Shown: positions 1-8,967 of the stretch, in pieces
Layout of the letters: every line of letters starts with the position of its first letter
Position numbering within the stretch: position 1 is the stretch's first letter
Assembly (NCBI RefSeq): GCF_034263275.1
Contig: NZ_CP139559.1
Coordinates: forward strand, 5,766,001 to 5,830,000
Source: Mucilaginibacter sp. cycad4
GTDB taxonomy: Bacteria > Bacteroidota > Bacteroidia > Sphingobacteriales > Sphingobacteriaceae
DNA length: 64,000 bases
Reading direction: 5' to 3'
The notes under the pieces: model-generated
What the model saw: the letters and a program-made list of their open reading frames with translations, nothing else
Database searches by the model: none
What the model was told of the DNA's origin: nothing
Position numbers and translations under genes: made by a program

Positions 1-2777
1 TCGTAGATGATCGAGTACAGCCTGATATCGATCTGCTCGGCTTCGGCCAGTTTACGGGCACCGCCTGAAGGGCGTACCTGGAAACCAATGATGATTGCAT
101 CAGATGCCGATGCTAATAATACGTCTGATTCGGAGATCTGACCTACCGCTTTCGATATGATGTTCACCTGGATCTGCTCGGTTGACAGTTTCAGTAATGA
201 ATCTGACAAGGCCTCGATAGAACCATCCACGTCACCTTTAACAATGATGTTAAGCTCCTTGAAGTTACCCACTGCCAAACGGCGGCCGATCTCATCAAGC
301 GTGATGTGTTTTTGTGTACGTAAGCCCTGTTCACGTTGTAATTGTAAGCGTTTGTTGGCAATTTCACGTGCTTCAACTTCACTTTCAAGCGCGTTGAACT
401 TATCGCCTGCTGTTGGTGCACCCTGCATACCCAATACCTGTACCGGTGTTGAAGGCCCTGCCGAATCCACACGCTGGCCACGCTCATTGGTTAACGCTTT
501 TACACGACCGCTGTAGCAGCCTGCCAGTATCGGATCACCTACTTTTAAGCGGCCTGCCTGTACCAGGATGGTGGTAACAATACCACGACCTTTATCTAAA
601 GCTGCCTCAATAACAGTACCTACGGCACGTTTGTTAGGGTTAGCTTTCAGTTCAAGCAGTTCGGCCTCAAGTAATACTTTTTCCAATAGCAGATCGACAT
701 TTAAGCCGGTTTTGGCCGAAATTTCCTGCGACTGGTATTTACCGCCCCACTCTTCAACCAAAATATTCATGGCCGAAAGTTGTTCCCTTACTTTATCGGC
801 ATTGGCGCCCGGCTTATCAATTTTGTTAAAGGCGAAGATGATTGGTGCGCCTGCAGCCTGTGCGTGGTTTATGGCCTCGCGGGTTTGCGGCATCACGCTG
901 TCATCGGCAGCTATCACTATAATTACAATATCTGTAACCTGTGCACCCCTGGCACGCATCGCGGTAAACGCTTCGTGACCCGGTGTATCCAGGAAGGTGA
1001 TCTTTCCTTTATTATCAGGTAATGTTACTTCGTAAGCACCAATATGCTGGGTTATACCACCCGCTTCGCCGCCTATTACGTTGGTTTTACGTATAAAGTC
1101 GAGCAATGAGGTTTTACCGTGGTCAACGTGGCCCATGATGGTTACGATTGGTGCACGTGTTACCAGGTCGGCCGGATCATCAATCTGGTCAAGGTTGGCT
1201 TCCTCATCCTGCGGTTTCACAAATTCAACCTGGTAGCCAAATTCATCGGCCACAATTGAAAGTGTTTCGGCATCAAGCCTTTGGTTAATGGAAACGAACA
1301 TCCCCAGGCTCATACAGGTTGAAATGATCTGCGTTACAGATACATCCATCATACTTGCCAGCTCGTTTGCAGTTACGAACTCGGTAACCTTCAATACTTT
1401 TGATTGAAGTTCCTGTTCCATTGCCAGCTCTTCGGCACTTGCAGCAACATCATCACGTTTTTGACGACGGAATTTAGCACGCTGCGCAAACTTGCCCGAC
1501 TTACCTGCGCCGCTTAAGCGTGCAAGTGTAGCCTTGATCTGGTCTTGTATATCCTTTTCTGAAGGTTCTTCTTTAGGGCCGCTGTTTTGAGGAACATGGG
1601 TATTACGGTTGTTCCTGAAATCCGGACGGTTACCACCGCCATGACCACCCTGGCCCTGGCCTGGTCCGCTGTTTCCGGGTGCACCGTGTGTACGGTTCCT
1701 GAAATCCGGGCGGTTAGGGTTAATGGTACCACCACCACCTGGCTGCTGGCCTTGTTGCGGATGATTACCACCACCGCCTTGCTGGCCATGCGGATGGTTA
1801 CCACCACCACCGCCTTGCTGCGGATTGCCCTGGTTATCTTTACGCTTACGTTTGCGTTTATGATCGGCCGAGTTATTATTTGAATTTGATGATGAAGCTA
1901 CCGGGTTGCGTTTTGGGGCGTTAACCGGCAACTGGATCTTACCAATAATGTTTGGCCCTGTTAAACGCTCAGCTTTAGCGCGGATCACATCCGGCTCCTG
2001 GCTTTCATCAGCTGCCGGTGCAGCCGGAGTTTCGGGAGCAGCCGGAGGTGTTGCAACCGGTGCTTTTTCAACAACAGGCGCTTTTGGCTCTTCAGCTTTA
2101 GGCGCTTCGGCAACCGGCGGTGCAACAGGGGCTGCCGGTTTTGGTGCCTCAACCTTTGGTGGTTCGGGCGCGGCAGGAGCTACTGGCGCTGGCGCTTCAG
2201 CTTTTGGCTCGGCAGGCGCCGGGGCCGGTGTTGGCGCAGGTGCCTGTGCAACTGGCTCGGGTTGTTTAACAACTTCCACTGGTTTTTCCTCAGGCTTCTC
2301 CGCCTGTGGCTGTGGCTTAGCATTCAGGTTGTTAAGGTCAATTTTTCCAACTACCTTAACACCAGGTAATACGTCATTGCGCTCATCAGAACGTGCAGGG
2401 GCTTGTGCTGCCGGAGCAGGCTCGGCCGGTTTTGGTTTTTCAACCTGCGGCTGTGCAAAGTGCCCTGTGTTTTTGATCAGTATCTCTTCGTTCTCAAAAT
2501 CGCGCGAACGGCGGTTCTCAACCGGCTTTTCAGGAAACTGTGCAGCAGGCTCTTCTTTCCTTATCTTTCCGATACTGATCTGCTTAGCTTCCTCCTTAAT
2601 ACTTTTGTCAACAGCAAATTCCTTTAACAGGGCATTGTACATGTCATTATCCAGCTTGGCCATAGGATGCTTGTCAACCTTGTATCCTTTGGTAGCTAAA
2701 TAATCGACAAGGGTACCCATGCCAATGTTCAGTTCTTTTACTGCTTTAATTAATTTTATGGATTTGTCTTCTGACAT
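1..2777 (-). CDS. infB: Translation initiation factor IF-2 (3' end cut by window edge)
   Basis: IF-2 is the GTPase that brings initiator tRNA to the 30S subunit. The reverse strand reads MSEDKSIKLIKAVKELNIGM from the ATG at 2777-2775, the typical IF2 N-terminal helix. Residues about 100-390 are a low-complexity linker rich in Pro, Ala, Glu and then Gly/Asn/Gln, followed by a basic stretch. The G domain begins near residue 540 with G1 GHVDHGKTS, G3 DTPGHEAF and G4 NKID. About 925 residues are present without a stop, so the C-terminal part lies beyond base 1. It is third in rimP-nusA-infB, 61 bases after nusA. The long linker is normal for Bacteroidota. Identity is very secure. Confidence 0.98.
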   Translation of the reverse strand, partial: MSEDKSIKLIKAVKELNIGMGTLVDYLATKGYKVDKHPMAKLDNDMYNALLKEFAVDKSIKEEAKQISIGKIRKEEPAAQFPEKPVENRRSRDFENEEILIKNTGHFAQPQVEKPKPAEPAPAAQAPARSDERNDVLPGVKVVGKIDLNNLNAKPQPQAEKPEEKPVEVVKQPEPVAQAPAPTPAPAPAEPKAEAPAPVAPAAPEPPKVEAPKPAAPVAPPVAEAPKAEEPKAPVVEKAPVATPPAAPETPAAPAADESQEPDVIRAKAERLTGPNIIGKIQLPVNAPKRNPVASSSNSNNNSADHKRKRKRKDNQGNPQQGGGGGNHPHGQQGGGGNHPQQGQQPGGGGTINPNRPDFRNRTHGAPGNSGPGQGQGGHGGGNRPDFRNNRNTHVPQNSGPKEEPSEKDIQDQIKATLARLSGAGKSGKFAQRAKFRRQKRDDVAASAEELAMEQELQSKVLKVTEFVTANELASMMDVSVTQIISTCMSLGMFVSINQRLDAETLSIVADEFGYQVEFVKPQDEEANLDQIDDPADLVTRAPIVTIMGHVDHGKTSLLDFIRKTNVIGGEAGGITQHIGAYEVTLPDNKGKITFLDTPGHEAFTAMRARGAQVTDIVIIVIAADDSVMPQTREAINHAQAAGAPIIFAFNKIDKPGANADKVREQLSAMNILVEEWGGKYQSQEISAKTGLNVDLLLEKVLLEAELLELKANPNKRAVGTVIEAALDKGRGIVTTILVQAGRLKVGDPILAGCYSGRVKALTNERGQRVDSAGPSTPVQVLGMQGAPTAGDKFNALESEVEAREIANKRLQLQREQGLRTQKHITLDEIGRRLAVGNFKELNIIVKGDVDGSIEALSDSLLKLSTEQIQVNIISKAVGQISESDVLLASASDAIIIGFQVRPSGGARKLAEAEQIDIRLYSIIY

Positions 2778-2838
2778 TTAATATTACTTTCTCTGCTTAT
2801 TTAGTGCAAAAATACGATTTTAATTTTGCTTATTCCGC

Positions 2839-4074
2839 TTATTCAAACTCCGCATTCAATATTGATAGCACTTCTTTTACTGTTTCTTCCTCTAAATCGG
2901 TACGTTTTACCAATTCTCCAACGGTTAAGGCCAGCACTGATTTTGCTGTATCTAAACCAATACGTTTAAATTCATCAATGATCCAGCCTTCAATCTCGTC
3001 AGAAAATTCTTCAATGTCCACATCCTCGTCATGCTCATCAGCTTCACGGTAAACATCAATTTCGTAGCCTGTCAATTTCCCTGCCAGCTTAATGTTGTGC
3101 CCGCCCCTGCCAATAGCTAATGATACCTGGTCGGGTTTTAAATACACAGCAGCTGTTTTTTTCTCATCATCTAATTTAATAGAAGTGATTTTGGCAGGTG
3201 ATAACGCACGCTGAATATATAACTGAACGTTGTTGGTAAAGTTAATAACGTCGATATTTTCATTTTTTAACTCACGTACTATACCGTGGATCCGTGAACC
3301 TTTCATACCTACGCAGGCGCCAACCGGATCGATACGGTCGTCATACGATTCAACGGCAACTTTAGCACGCTCGCCCGGTTCGCGTACAATTTTCTTGATG
3401 GTAATTAAGCCATCAAAAATTTCCGGTACTTCAAGCTCAAACAAACGCTGTAAAAACTCGGGCGCTGTACGTGAAATGATGATCTTAGGGTTGCTGTTCA
3501 GCATATCTACCTTTGATACAACAGCTTTAACGCTGTCGCCTTTTTTAAAGTAGTCGGCCGGGATCTGCTCAGTTTTTGGCAGCAACAGCTCGTTACCTTC
3601 GTCATCCAATACCAGCGTTTCTTTTTTCCAAACCTGGTAAACCTCGCCGGTAACAATTTCGCCTACGCGGTCTTTATATTTTTTGAAGATCTCGTCTTTC
3701 TCTAATTCCAGGATTTTTGATACTAGCGTTTGGCGGGCGGCTAAAATAGCACGGCGGCCAAAGCTTTCTAAAGTGATCTGTTCAATATAATCATCACCAA
3801 CTTCAAGGTCGGCGTCATACAGGTGTGCTTCGGCAAGTTCTATCTCCAGGTCGTCATCTTCGCTAAAGCCATCTTCCATAACTTTACGTGTGCGCCAGAT
3901 CTCTAAGTCACCGTTGTCGGTGTTCACAATTACGTCGCAATTTTCGTCCGTACCGTACTTTTTCCTGATCATGCTCCTGAAAACGTCTTCCAGAACGCTC
4001 ATCATGGTAGGGCGGTCAATGTTCTTGAAATCTTTAAATTCCTGAAAAGAATCAATTAAATTAATATTGCTCAT
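2839..4074 (-). CDS. nusA: Transcription termination/antitermination factor NusA
   Basis: NusA binds RNA polymerase and nascent RNA and modulates pausing, termination and antitermination. The 411 residues show the N-terminal polymerase-binding domain (MSNINLIDSFQEFKDFKNID), an S1 domain around residues 135-200 (GEIVTGEVYQVWKKET), then two KH domains; the second carries the GRGGHNIKLAGKLTG signature. A short acidic tail (DEHDEDVDIEEFSDEIEGW) and one helical repeat follow, which is shorter than the E. coli C-terminus and usual for Bacteroidota. It starts 3 bases after the rimP stop, so the two are almost certainly co-transcribed with infB. Confidence 0.98.
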   Translation of the reverse strand: MSNINLIDSFQEFKDFKNIDRPTMMSVLEDVFRSMIRKKYGTDENCDVIVNTDNGDLEIWRTRKVMEDGFSEDDDLEIELAEAHLYDADLEVGDDYIEQITLESFGRRAILAARQTLVSKILELEKDEIFKKYKDRVGEIVTGEVYQVWKKETLVLDDEGNELLLPKTEQIPADYFKKGDSVKAVVSKVDMLNSNPKIIISRTAPEFLQRLFELEVPEIFDGLITIKKIVREPGERAKVAVESYDDRIDPVGACVGMKGSRIHGIVRELKNENIDVINFTNNVQLYIQRALSPAKITSIKLDDEKKTAAVYLKPDQVSLAIGRGGHNIKLAGKLTGYEIDVYREADEHDEDVDIEEFSDEIEGWIIDEFKRIGLDTAKSVLALTVGELVKRTDLEEETVKEVLSILNAEFE

Positions 4075-4077
4075 TTT

Positions 4078-4542
4078 TTACTTAAATGATATTAAAACCT
4101 TTGTTTCTGTTATTTGGTCCATTGGGATAACGCTTTCAATAACCTGCGCTTTTTTCCCTTTTTCTTTTACTTTTTCTTCAATGGTGATGGCATCCTCTGT
4201 AAGGCCGGTCAATGTGCCTTCGCGCTTAGTGCCATCTTTCATTTTAATGCCCAGGTTACGGCCAACATTTTTGGCGTATTGCCTTGGCGACGATAGCGGG
4301 AAATCGATACCCGGCGATGAAACCTCCAGGTTATAAGCCGTTTCAATCACGTTTTCCTCTTCCAGGTGGAAACCTACATGCCTGCTTACCTGTACACATT
4401 CATCAATACCGATACCGTTATCGCCGTCAAGCAGGATGATCAGCTTCCCGTTCGAGTGCATTTTAATATCCACTATAAACAGGTTTGGCTTATCTGCTAT
4501 CTTCTCTTCTACCAGTTCTTTTACCCTTTTTTCAATATTCAT
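4078..4542 (-). CDS. rimP: Ribosome maturation factor RimP
   Basis: RimP assists late 30S subunit assembly. The 154-residue protein has the RimP N-terminal alpha/beta domain with the GIGIDECVQVSRHV helix and the diagnostic YNLEVSSPGIDFPLSSPRQY segment (about residues 70-90), followed by the C-terminal SH3-like barrel (GTLTGLTEDAITIEEK). Length matches the family. It is the first gene of rimP-nusA-infB, the classical conserved order. A hairpin and a promoter-like sequence lie between it and the upstream lipoprotein gene. Confidence 0.97.
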   Translation of the reverse strand: MNIEKRVKELVEEKIADKPNLFIVDIKMHSNGKLIILLDGDNGIGIDECVQVSRHVGFHLEEENVIETAYNLEVSSPGIDFPLSSPRQYAKNVGRNLGIKMKDGTKREGTLTGLTEDAITIEEKVKEKGKKAQVIESVIPMDQITETKVLISFK

Positions 4543-4582
4543 TACCCACCGGTGTTTTTGACAGAATAATTTTGATTGATAA

Positions 4583-4617
4583 AATAAAAGAGGGGACTAA
4601 TTGCCCCCTCTTTTATT
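4583..4617. terminator. Bidirectional terminator-like hairpin upstream of rimP
   Basis: Perfect 13-base arms (4583-4595 and 4605-4617, AATAAAAGAGGGG and its complement) enclose a 9-base loop. Each strand has an A-run before and a T-run after the G/C core, so it can terminate in both directions. It would end transcripts of the upstream S9 peptidase-lipoprotein pair (minus strand), but a promoter-like sequence upstream of it may also place it in the rimP leader. Confidence 0.75.
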
Positions 4618-4625
4618 AACGGTTG

Positions 4626-4655
4626 CAAATATAATCAAAATTATTAAATTTTCAA
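4626..4655 (-). promoter_or_regulatory. Candidate Bacteroidota promoter for rimP-nusA-infB
   Basis: Reading the minus strand, TTG at 4655-4653 is followed after 19 bases by TATATTTG (4633-4626), an exact match to the -7 consensus TAnnTTTG. Transcription would start near 4620, just ahead of the 4583-4617 hairpin, giving rimP mRNA a structured leader of about 75 bases. This is based on sequence match only. Confidence 0.45.
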
Positions 4656-4668
4656 GCATCAAGGTAGT

Positions 4669-5094
4669 TTATTGCTTAAAAATCAAATCTGTATAGTGCA
4701 GCGTTCCGGGTTTGCTGCGGCTTTTTATCAAATCGGTCAATGTGCCACCTGCACTAAAATCATAGTAACGAAAAAAATACGTTTGTTGTGCGCTGAAGGC
4801 TGTATCTGGTGTAAAAACAACTATGTTGTTATGAACGGTATAACGCCCCGGCTGTGCGGGCTGCAGGTTTCGCATGCTGGTATCGGCAGGCATGCGGTAA
4901 ACGGCCATGAGTGTTTCCCAGGCCTTGGCCGATGAATCACGACTGATCTCGTTAATAATAGCCGGATCGAATCCGGTAATTTGCAGGGCTTTTCCGTTAT
5001 TAATGGGGCTTATGGTTACTGATGTTTTGGTTGATGTTTCCGTGCAGCTGAACAAACTCATCAGCAAAAAACAAACTGGCAGGTATTTTTTCAT
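4669..5094 (-). CDS. Small predicted lipoprotein of unknown function
   Basis: The 141-residue protein begins MKKYLPVCFLLMSLFSCTET, a short lipoprotein signal peptide with lipobox LFSC, so it is probably anchored in the outer or inner membrane after Cys17. The mature part has a beta-rich look (TYFFRYYDFSAGGTLTDLIK) with no motif I recognise. It starts 25 bases after the stop of the S9 peptidase gene on the same strand and is followed by the 4583-4617 hairpin, so the two are probably one transcript. Confidence 0.75.
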   Translation of the reverse strand: MKKYLPVCFLLMSLFSCTETSTKTSVTISPINNGKALQITGFDPAIINEISRDSSAKAWETLMAVYRMPADTSMRNLQPAQPGRYTVHNNIVVFTPDTAFSAQQTYFFRYYDFSAGGTLTDLIKSRSKPGTLHYTDLIFKQ

Positions 5095-5119
5095 CTTTTT
5101 ACTTCTTACACTCGCGAAC

Positions 5120-7480
5120 TTATTTCTTTAACGTACCCTCAAACAATTTATAAATCCGCTTATACTCATCCGTCCAACTGCTGGGCTGTTCAAAGCCGTG
5201 GTCTTCTACAGGGTACGAGGCCAGTTCCCAATTTTCTTTGTGCAGCTCTATCAGTTTTTGGGTTAGGCGGATAATATCCTGGTAGTTCACATTCTGATCT
5301 ATCATACCATGCAGCATGAGCAGGTTGCCTTTTAAACCGTTGGCAAAATAAATTGGCGAGCTTTTGCGATAAGCCTGCTCATCAGTAAATGGCTCGTTGA
5401 GGATATTTGAGGTGTACTCGTGGTTATAATGTGCCCAGTCGGTAACGGAACGGATGGCACCGCCTGCTGCGAAAACATCCGGCTCGGTAAACATGCCCAT
5501 CAGCGTGATGAAGCCACCGTACGAGCCGCCGTACAAACCAACATGCCTGGGGTTAACGCCATATTTTTCCACCAATAGCTTTACGCCGTCCACCTGGTCG
5601 CTAAGATCTTTGCCGCCCATATGACGGTAAATACCGGTGCGAAAATCCCTGCCGTAACCGGCACTTGCAGTATAGTCGATATCCAGAACAGTATAACCAT
5701 TATCGGCCAGCATATTGTTGAACATGTATTCGCGGAAGTAGTAACTCCATGAATAAGTAACATTTTGCAGGTATCCGGCACCGTGCACAAAGACGACCGC
5801 AGGCTTTGCAGGATCCTGCTTTTTAGGCTGATACAACCGGGCATAAACATCAGTACCGTAACGGTTTTTAAAGCTGATGATCTCCGGATCGCGCCAGGGG
5901 TACGATAGGTATTCGGCCGAAACTGAATTGGTTACTTTTACCGCTTTTGCACCGGGTTTATTAGCCTGGATATATAACTCCCAGGGCCTGTTTGAATAAG
6001 AATAGCGGATAGCCAGCCATTTTTCATCGGGCGAAAGTGAAACTTCGTTGCCGCCCTTCATGCCGGTAATTTTAACCGGGGCACCACCGCTAACCGGGAT
6101 CCTGTAAAAATGGGTAATACCCGGATGGTCAATGTTGGCGGTAAAATAAAACGTCTTTTTATCCTGGCTTAATTGCAAGGTTTGCACCTCCCACTTGCCG
6201 CTGGTAAGTTGTTTTTTAGTTCCGCTGGTTACATCAACCACATAAATATGCGAGTAGCCGCTGGTCTCGCTCTGGTAATAAAAATGAGTATCGTCGATAA
6301 AGCCTGCGTTTCCGGGATCATCAATGCCGGGGCCGCCAATCCATGCTTCGTCGCGCTGGCGGTCGAGCAGGCTTAATTTACCGGTTACCGGGTCTAAATG
6401 CATGATCCAGCAATCCTTATTATCCTGTGCCGAGATAATGACCACCGCGTTGCTGCCGCTTTGGTTCCATAAAACGCCGTCGATGTTTACCTGCCTGTCG
6501 GCGTTTTCCTTTTGACTGGCTTTTAATTCTTCAGGATAATCTTTTAAATAGTCGGGCAGGTCTTTAATGCCGGGGATCTCTGAGGTAATGACCGGGTAAA
6601 CAGCCTCACGGCGCTTATCGTAAATGAAAGTTTCAGATGTTGACGACGGACGGCCAACTTTTGAACGGTTAGGAATATCCTCGGTAAAGCCCGATGCGGT
6701 AACATAGTTGGGCACAACAGCATTTTGCACACCATCGGCACGTTTGGTAAGGCGATAGGTGATAAACCTGCCATCCGGACTGATCTGTACAGCGCTCAGT
6801 CTTTTATCACCAAAGGCTATCTCTTTCAGTTTGTCGGGCTTAAGCAATGCTGTTTCTGTCGAATCCTTTTTATTGTCCTTCGCTTCTTTTTTGATGATCT
6901 CAAACAACTCAAGCTGTTGTTTTTTGAGCCATTGCTCCTGCCCGTTGGGTTTATCCTTACTTTTTTTATCGCTTGCTGCCCGCACAAAATTGGTTAGCTG
7001 TACCAGGCTGCCGCTATTCAGATTAATGGAGAAAAGGTTATTATCTTCTTTATAAATGATCTTTGTTTCATCGCCGCTGAAAACCGGGCTGTCTTCCTGC
7101 GCTACAGTGTTAGTTAACCGGCTGGTTTTGTTAGCTTTTACATCGTATAAAAATAAATCGCCGTTTTTACTGAATACCTTTTGGCTATGTTTTTTGTTCC
7201 ACCCGCCGTTATCGGCTGCCAGATCGCGCTGTTCGGCGATACTAACTTTTTGTACCCTGTTATCGCCGGGGCTAACTGAATATAACCGGGTATCGCCCGA
7301 AGCATCATCATCCCATTTAAACCAGATCTTTTTACTATCGTTAGCCCAGCGGATATTGGAGGGCGAAACCCCGATCCATTTAGGGTCGCGCATAATTTTT
7401 TCGATGGTAAGGGTATCCAGCTTTTGGGCAAAGGCGCCCGTTGCCGGGATCAGGAACAATAAGCCTAACAGTTTTTTCAT
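5120..7480 (-). CDS. Secreted S9 family (dipeptidyl peptidase IV-like) serine peptidase
   Basis: Prolyl oligopeptidase-family exopeptidase of 786 residues, exported by the signal peptide MKKLLGLLFLIPATGAFAQ. The N-terminal two thirds is a beta-propeller with repeated WD-like segments (RLSAVQISPDGRFITYRLTK, GGNEVSLSPDEKWLAIRYSY). The C-terminal alpha/beta hydrolase domain has the nucleophile motif YGGSYGGF near residue 650, the acid in GMIDQNVNY and the histidine in EDHGFEQP. Length and domain order fit DPP IV-like enzymes of Bacteroidota, which trim X-Pro or X-Ala dipeptides in the periplasm. Exact specificity cannot be read. It probably shares a transcript with the small lipoprotein after it. 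Confidence 0.92.
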   Translation of the reverse strand: MKKLLGLLFLIPATGAFAQKLDTLTIEKIMRDPKWIGVSPSNIRWANDSKKIWFKWDDDASGDTRLYSVSPGDNRVQKVSIAEQRDLAADNGGWNKKHSQKVFSKNGDLFLYDVKANKTSRLTNTVAQEDSPVFSGDETKIIYKEDNNLFSINLNSGSLVQLTNFVRAASDKKSKDKPNGQEQWLKKQQLELFEIIKKEAKDNKKDSTETALLKPDKLKEIAFGDKRLSAVQISPDGRFITYRLTKRADGVQNAVVPNYVTASGFTEDIPNRSKVGRPSSTSETFIYDKRREAVYPVITSEIPGIKDLPDYLKDYPEELKASQKENADRQVNIDGVLWNQSGSNAVVIISAQDNKDCWIMHLDPVTGKLSLLDRQRDEAWIGGPGIDDPGNAGFIDDTHFYYQSETSGYSHIYVVDVTSGTKKQLTSGKWEVQTLQLSQDKKTFYFTANIDHPGITHFYRIPVSGGAPVKITGMKGGNEVSLSPDEKWLAIRYSYSNRPWELYIQANKPGAKAVKVTNSVSAEYLSYPWRDPEIISFKNRYGTDVYARLYQPKKQDPAKPAVVFVHGAGYLQNVTYSWSYYFREYMFNNMLADNGYTVLDIDYTASAGYGRDFRTGIYRHMGGKDLSDQVDGVKLLVEKYGVNPRHVGLYGGSYGGFITLMGMFTEPDVFAAGGAIRSVTDWAHYNHEYTSNILNEPFTDEQAYRKSSPIYFANGLKGNLLMLHGMIDQNVNYQDIIRLTQKLIELHKENWELASYPVEDHGFEQPSSWTDEYKRIYKLFEGTLKK

Positions 7481-7551
7481 ATCTCAATAAAAGCATGCAA
7501 TTTAACAGTTTGGCTAATGATTGTTATTTTTAAGCATTTTATTGTTACAAA

Positions 7552-8097
7552 ATGGAACTACAGGGCAACGGATTTTTATTGAGGGCATGGCAACCGGGCG
7601 ATGAAGCATCACTTCAAAAGCATGCGGATAACCCAAAAGTATCAGCTTTTTTGCGCGACAGGTTCCCGTATCCCTATACCATGGAGGATGCCCTGTTTTG
7701 GGTAAACCTGGCCCAAAATCAGCAACCTTTAACCAACTTTGCCATAGTAGTTAATGGGGAAGCCTGCGGCGGCATAGGTGTTGAACTTTTTACTGATGAA
7801 AGCCGCATAGCCGCCGAAATAGGCTATTGGCTTGGCGAAGAACATTGGGGAAAAGGCGTAGCAACTGCAGCAGTAAAACTGGTAACCACTTATGCCTTTG
7901 AACATTTTTCCTTATTACGCTTAGAAGCCGGTGTTTATAATAAAAACACGGCATCCATACGGGTGCTTGAAAAAGCAGGCTATGTGAAAGAGGCTGTGCT
8001 ACAAAGATCAGTTATTAAAAATGGCGAGGTGATGGATAAGCATATGTATGTTAGGTTTAAGGATGATGCGGGTGAAATGGCAGCTTTGTCATCCTGA
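7552..8097 (+). CDS. GNAT family N-acetyltransferase (RimJ/RimL type)
   Basis: The 181-residue protein has the acetyltransferase_3 layout: an N-terminal GNGFLLRAWQPGDEASL strand-helix, NFAIVVNGEACGGIGVELFT, the acetyl-CoA binding region EIGYWLGEEHWGKGVATAAV (about residues 85-105), and the C-terminal RLEAGVYNKNTASIRVLEKA stretch typical of RimJ/RimL and SpeG-like enzymes. The substrate is unknown. Transcribed divergently from the S9 peptidase, with 71 bases between starts. The end of the gene runs into a GTCATCCTGAG-type intergenic repeat, so the last few residues may be repeat-derived. Confidence 0.9.
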   Translation: MELQGNGFLLRAWQPGDEASLQKHADNPKVSAFLRDRFPYPYTMEDALFWVNLAQNQQPLTNFAIVVNGEACGGIGVELFTDESRIAAEIGYWLGEEHWGKGVATAAVKLVTTYAFEHFSLLRLEAGVYNKNTASIRVLEKAGYVKEAVLQRSVIKNGEVMDKHMYVRFKDDAGEMAALSS

Positions 8098-8133
8098 GTA
8101 AGGAACATCTGCTATGCCAAATCAAAATTCTTT

Positions 8134-8190
8134 CTCGCAAAGACGCGAAGACGCAAAGGGGCTTTCTTAGCGGCTTAGCGCCTTTGCGAG
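8134..8190. repeat. Palindromic intergenic repeat built of 8-base units
   Basis: Two imperfect 25-base arms (8134-8158 and 8166-8190) flank a 7-base centre. Each arm is itself three tandem 8-mers: CGCAAAGA, CGCGAAGA, CGCAAAGG on the left and CTTAGCGG, CTTAGCGC, CTTTGCGA on the right. The transcript would fold as a long hairpin. It follows a GTCATCCTGAG sequence at 8087. Elements of this look are dispersed between genes in Bacteroidota; the copy number here cannot be judged from one window. Confidence 0.7.
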
Positions 8191-8240
8191 ATTATATTAA
8201 GACCAGGAAGTTTGACTATCTTTAATTTAATCAAAAGCAA

Positions 8241-8432
8241 ATGACAACTAATGCACAAAAAATGGGTATGGATGAGTTAGAGGCAAAAGTGCTTGAGGGC
8301 ATGAAAAGGGCGAACCGTAAACTGGTTGAAACAGCCGCAGCCAATGATGAAAGCCTCATCATAGGAGATAAAGACGGCAGCTTCAAAGCTGTACCCGCAA
8401 AAGAGCTTTTAAAAACCCTTTCCGCCAAATAA
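8241..8432 (+). CDS. Small conserved-looking hypothetical protein (63 aa)
   Basis: Reads MTTNAQKMGMDELEAKVLEG and continues with a helix, an acidic turn (AANDESLIIGDKDG) and the ending PAKELLKTLSAK. Charge pattern and absence of rare codons suggest a real cytosolic protein. There is a TTTG at about 8211 and TATCTTTA at about 8217 upstream, loosely like the -7 box. Function unknown. The reverse strand has an open frame of nearly the same length, but its Ser/Leu/Ala-rich composition looks like a mirror of this gene. Confidence 0.65.
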   Translation: MTTNAQKMGMDELEAKVLEGMKRANRKLVETAAANDESLIIGDKDGSFKAVPAKELLKTLSAK

Positions 8433-8439
8433 TTATCAC

Positions 8440-8940
8440 TTATAATTCCTTCCTCATTACATAATCGTTCATCCAGTATTTACCAATGGCTATATCCTCT
8501 TCATAAGCTATTGTAAACCCCATTTTTTCATAAAACGACTTGGCGTTGTTATGCCTGTTCACGTTAAGTTCCAGCGTTTGTTTACCGGCATCTTTAGTTT
8601 TTTGGGCCACCTCGTTAATCAGTACTTTTCCGTAGCCTTTGCCCTGGGTTTCGGGCAGGCAGTATAGCTTGTGCAGCTTATAAACCTCCGGATTTTCCTC
8701 GCGCGGAGAGTAGGCTGCAAATGCCACCGGATTGCTTTCTTCCTCCAGTAATAAATAAGTTTGCTGATTTTCCCTAATCTGTTCGCTGATCTTGTCTGCT
8801 GAATAGATCCCGCCCAGCATAAAAGCTATTTGTTCGTGTTCGAGGATGGGGCCATAGGTTACCCACCATGTTTTATCGGCAATATCCCGGATGGTTTCCA
8901 CATCATTTACAGTGGCTGTACGTATTGTATACATCTTCAA
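8440..8940 (-). CDS. GNAT family N-acetyltransferase
   Basis: The 166-residue protein has the acetyltransferase_1 pattern: an N-terminal helix-strand (ATVNDVETIRDIADKTWW), a strand pair (TYLLLEEESNPVAFAAYSP), the acetyl-CoA motif LPETQGKGYGKVLINEVAQK (about residues 95-115), and NVNRHNNAKSFYEKMGFTIA at the C-terminus. KLYCLPETQGKGYG is typical of small-molecule or protein acetyltransferases related to YjgM/PhnO. A second Met at residue 3 could be the start. It is convergent with the 63-residue gene, 7 bases apart. Confidence 0.88.
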   Translation of the reverse strand: MKMYTIRTATVNDVETIRDIADKTWWVTYGPILEHEQIAFMLGGIYSADKISEQIRENQQTYLLLEEESNPVAFAAYSPREENPEVYKLHKLYCLPETQGKGYGKVLINEVAQKTKDAGKQTLELNVNRHNNAKSFYEKMGFTIAYEEDIAIGKYWMNDYVMRKEL

Positions 8941-8967
8941 ATTTAGTTTCGTGTTAATTGTTTTGAC

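Noticed and set aside
1906..2703. 265-codon + strand frame, Gly/Ala/Ser/Thr-rich
   Set aside because: It is the mirror of the Pro/Ala-rich linker of infB on the minus strand; composition and position explain it.
8231..8428. 65-codon minus-strand frame
   Set aside because: Mirror of the 63-residue + gene, which has the more protein-like charge pattern.
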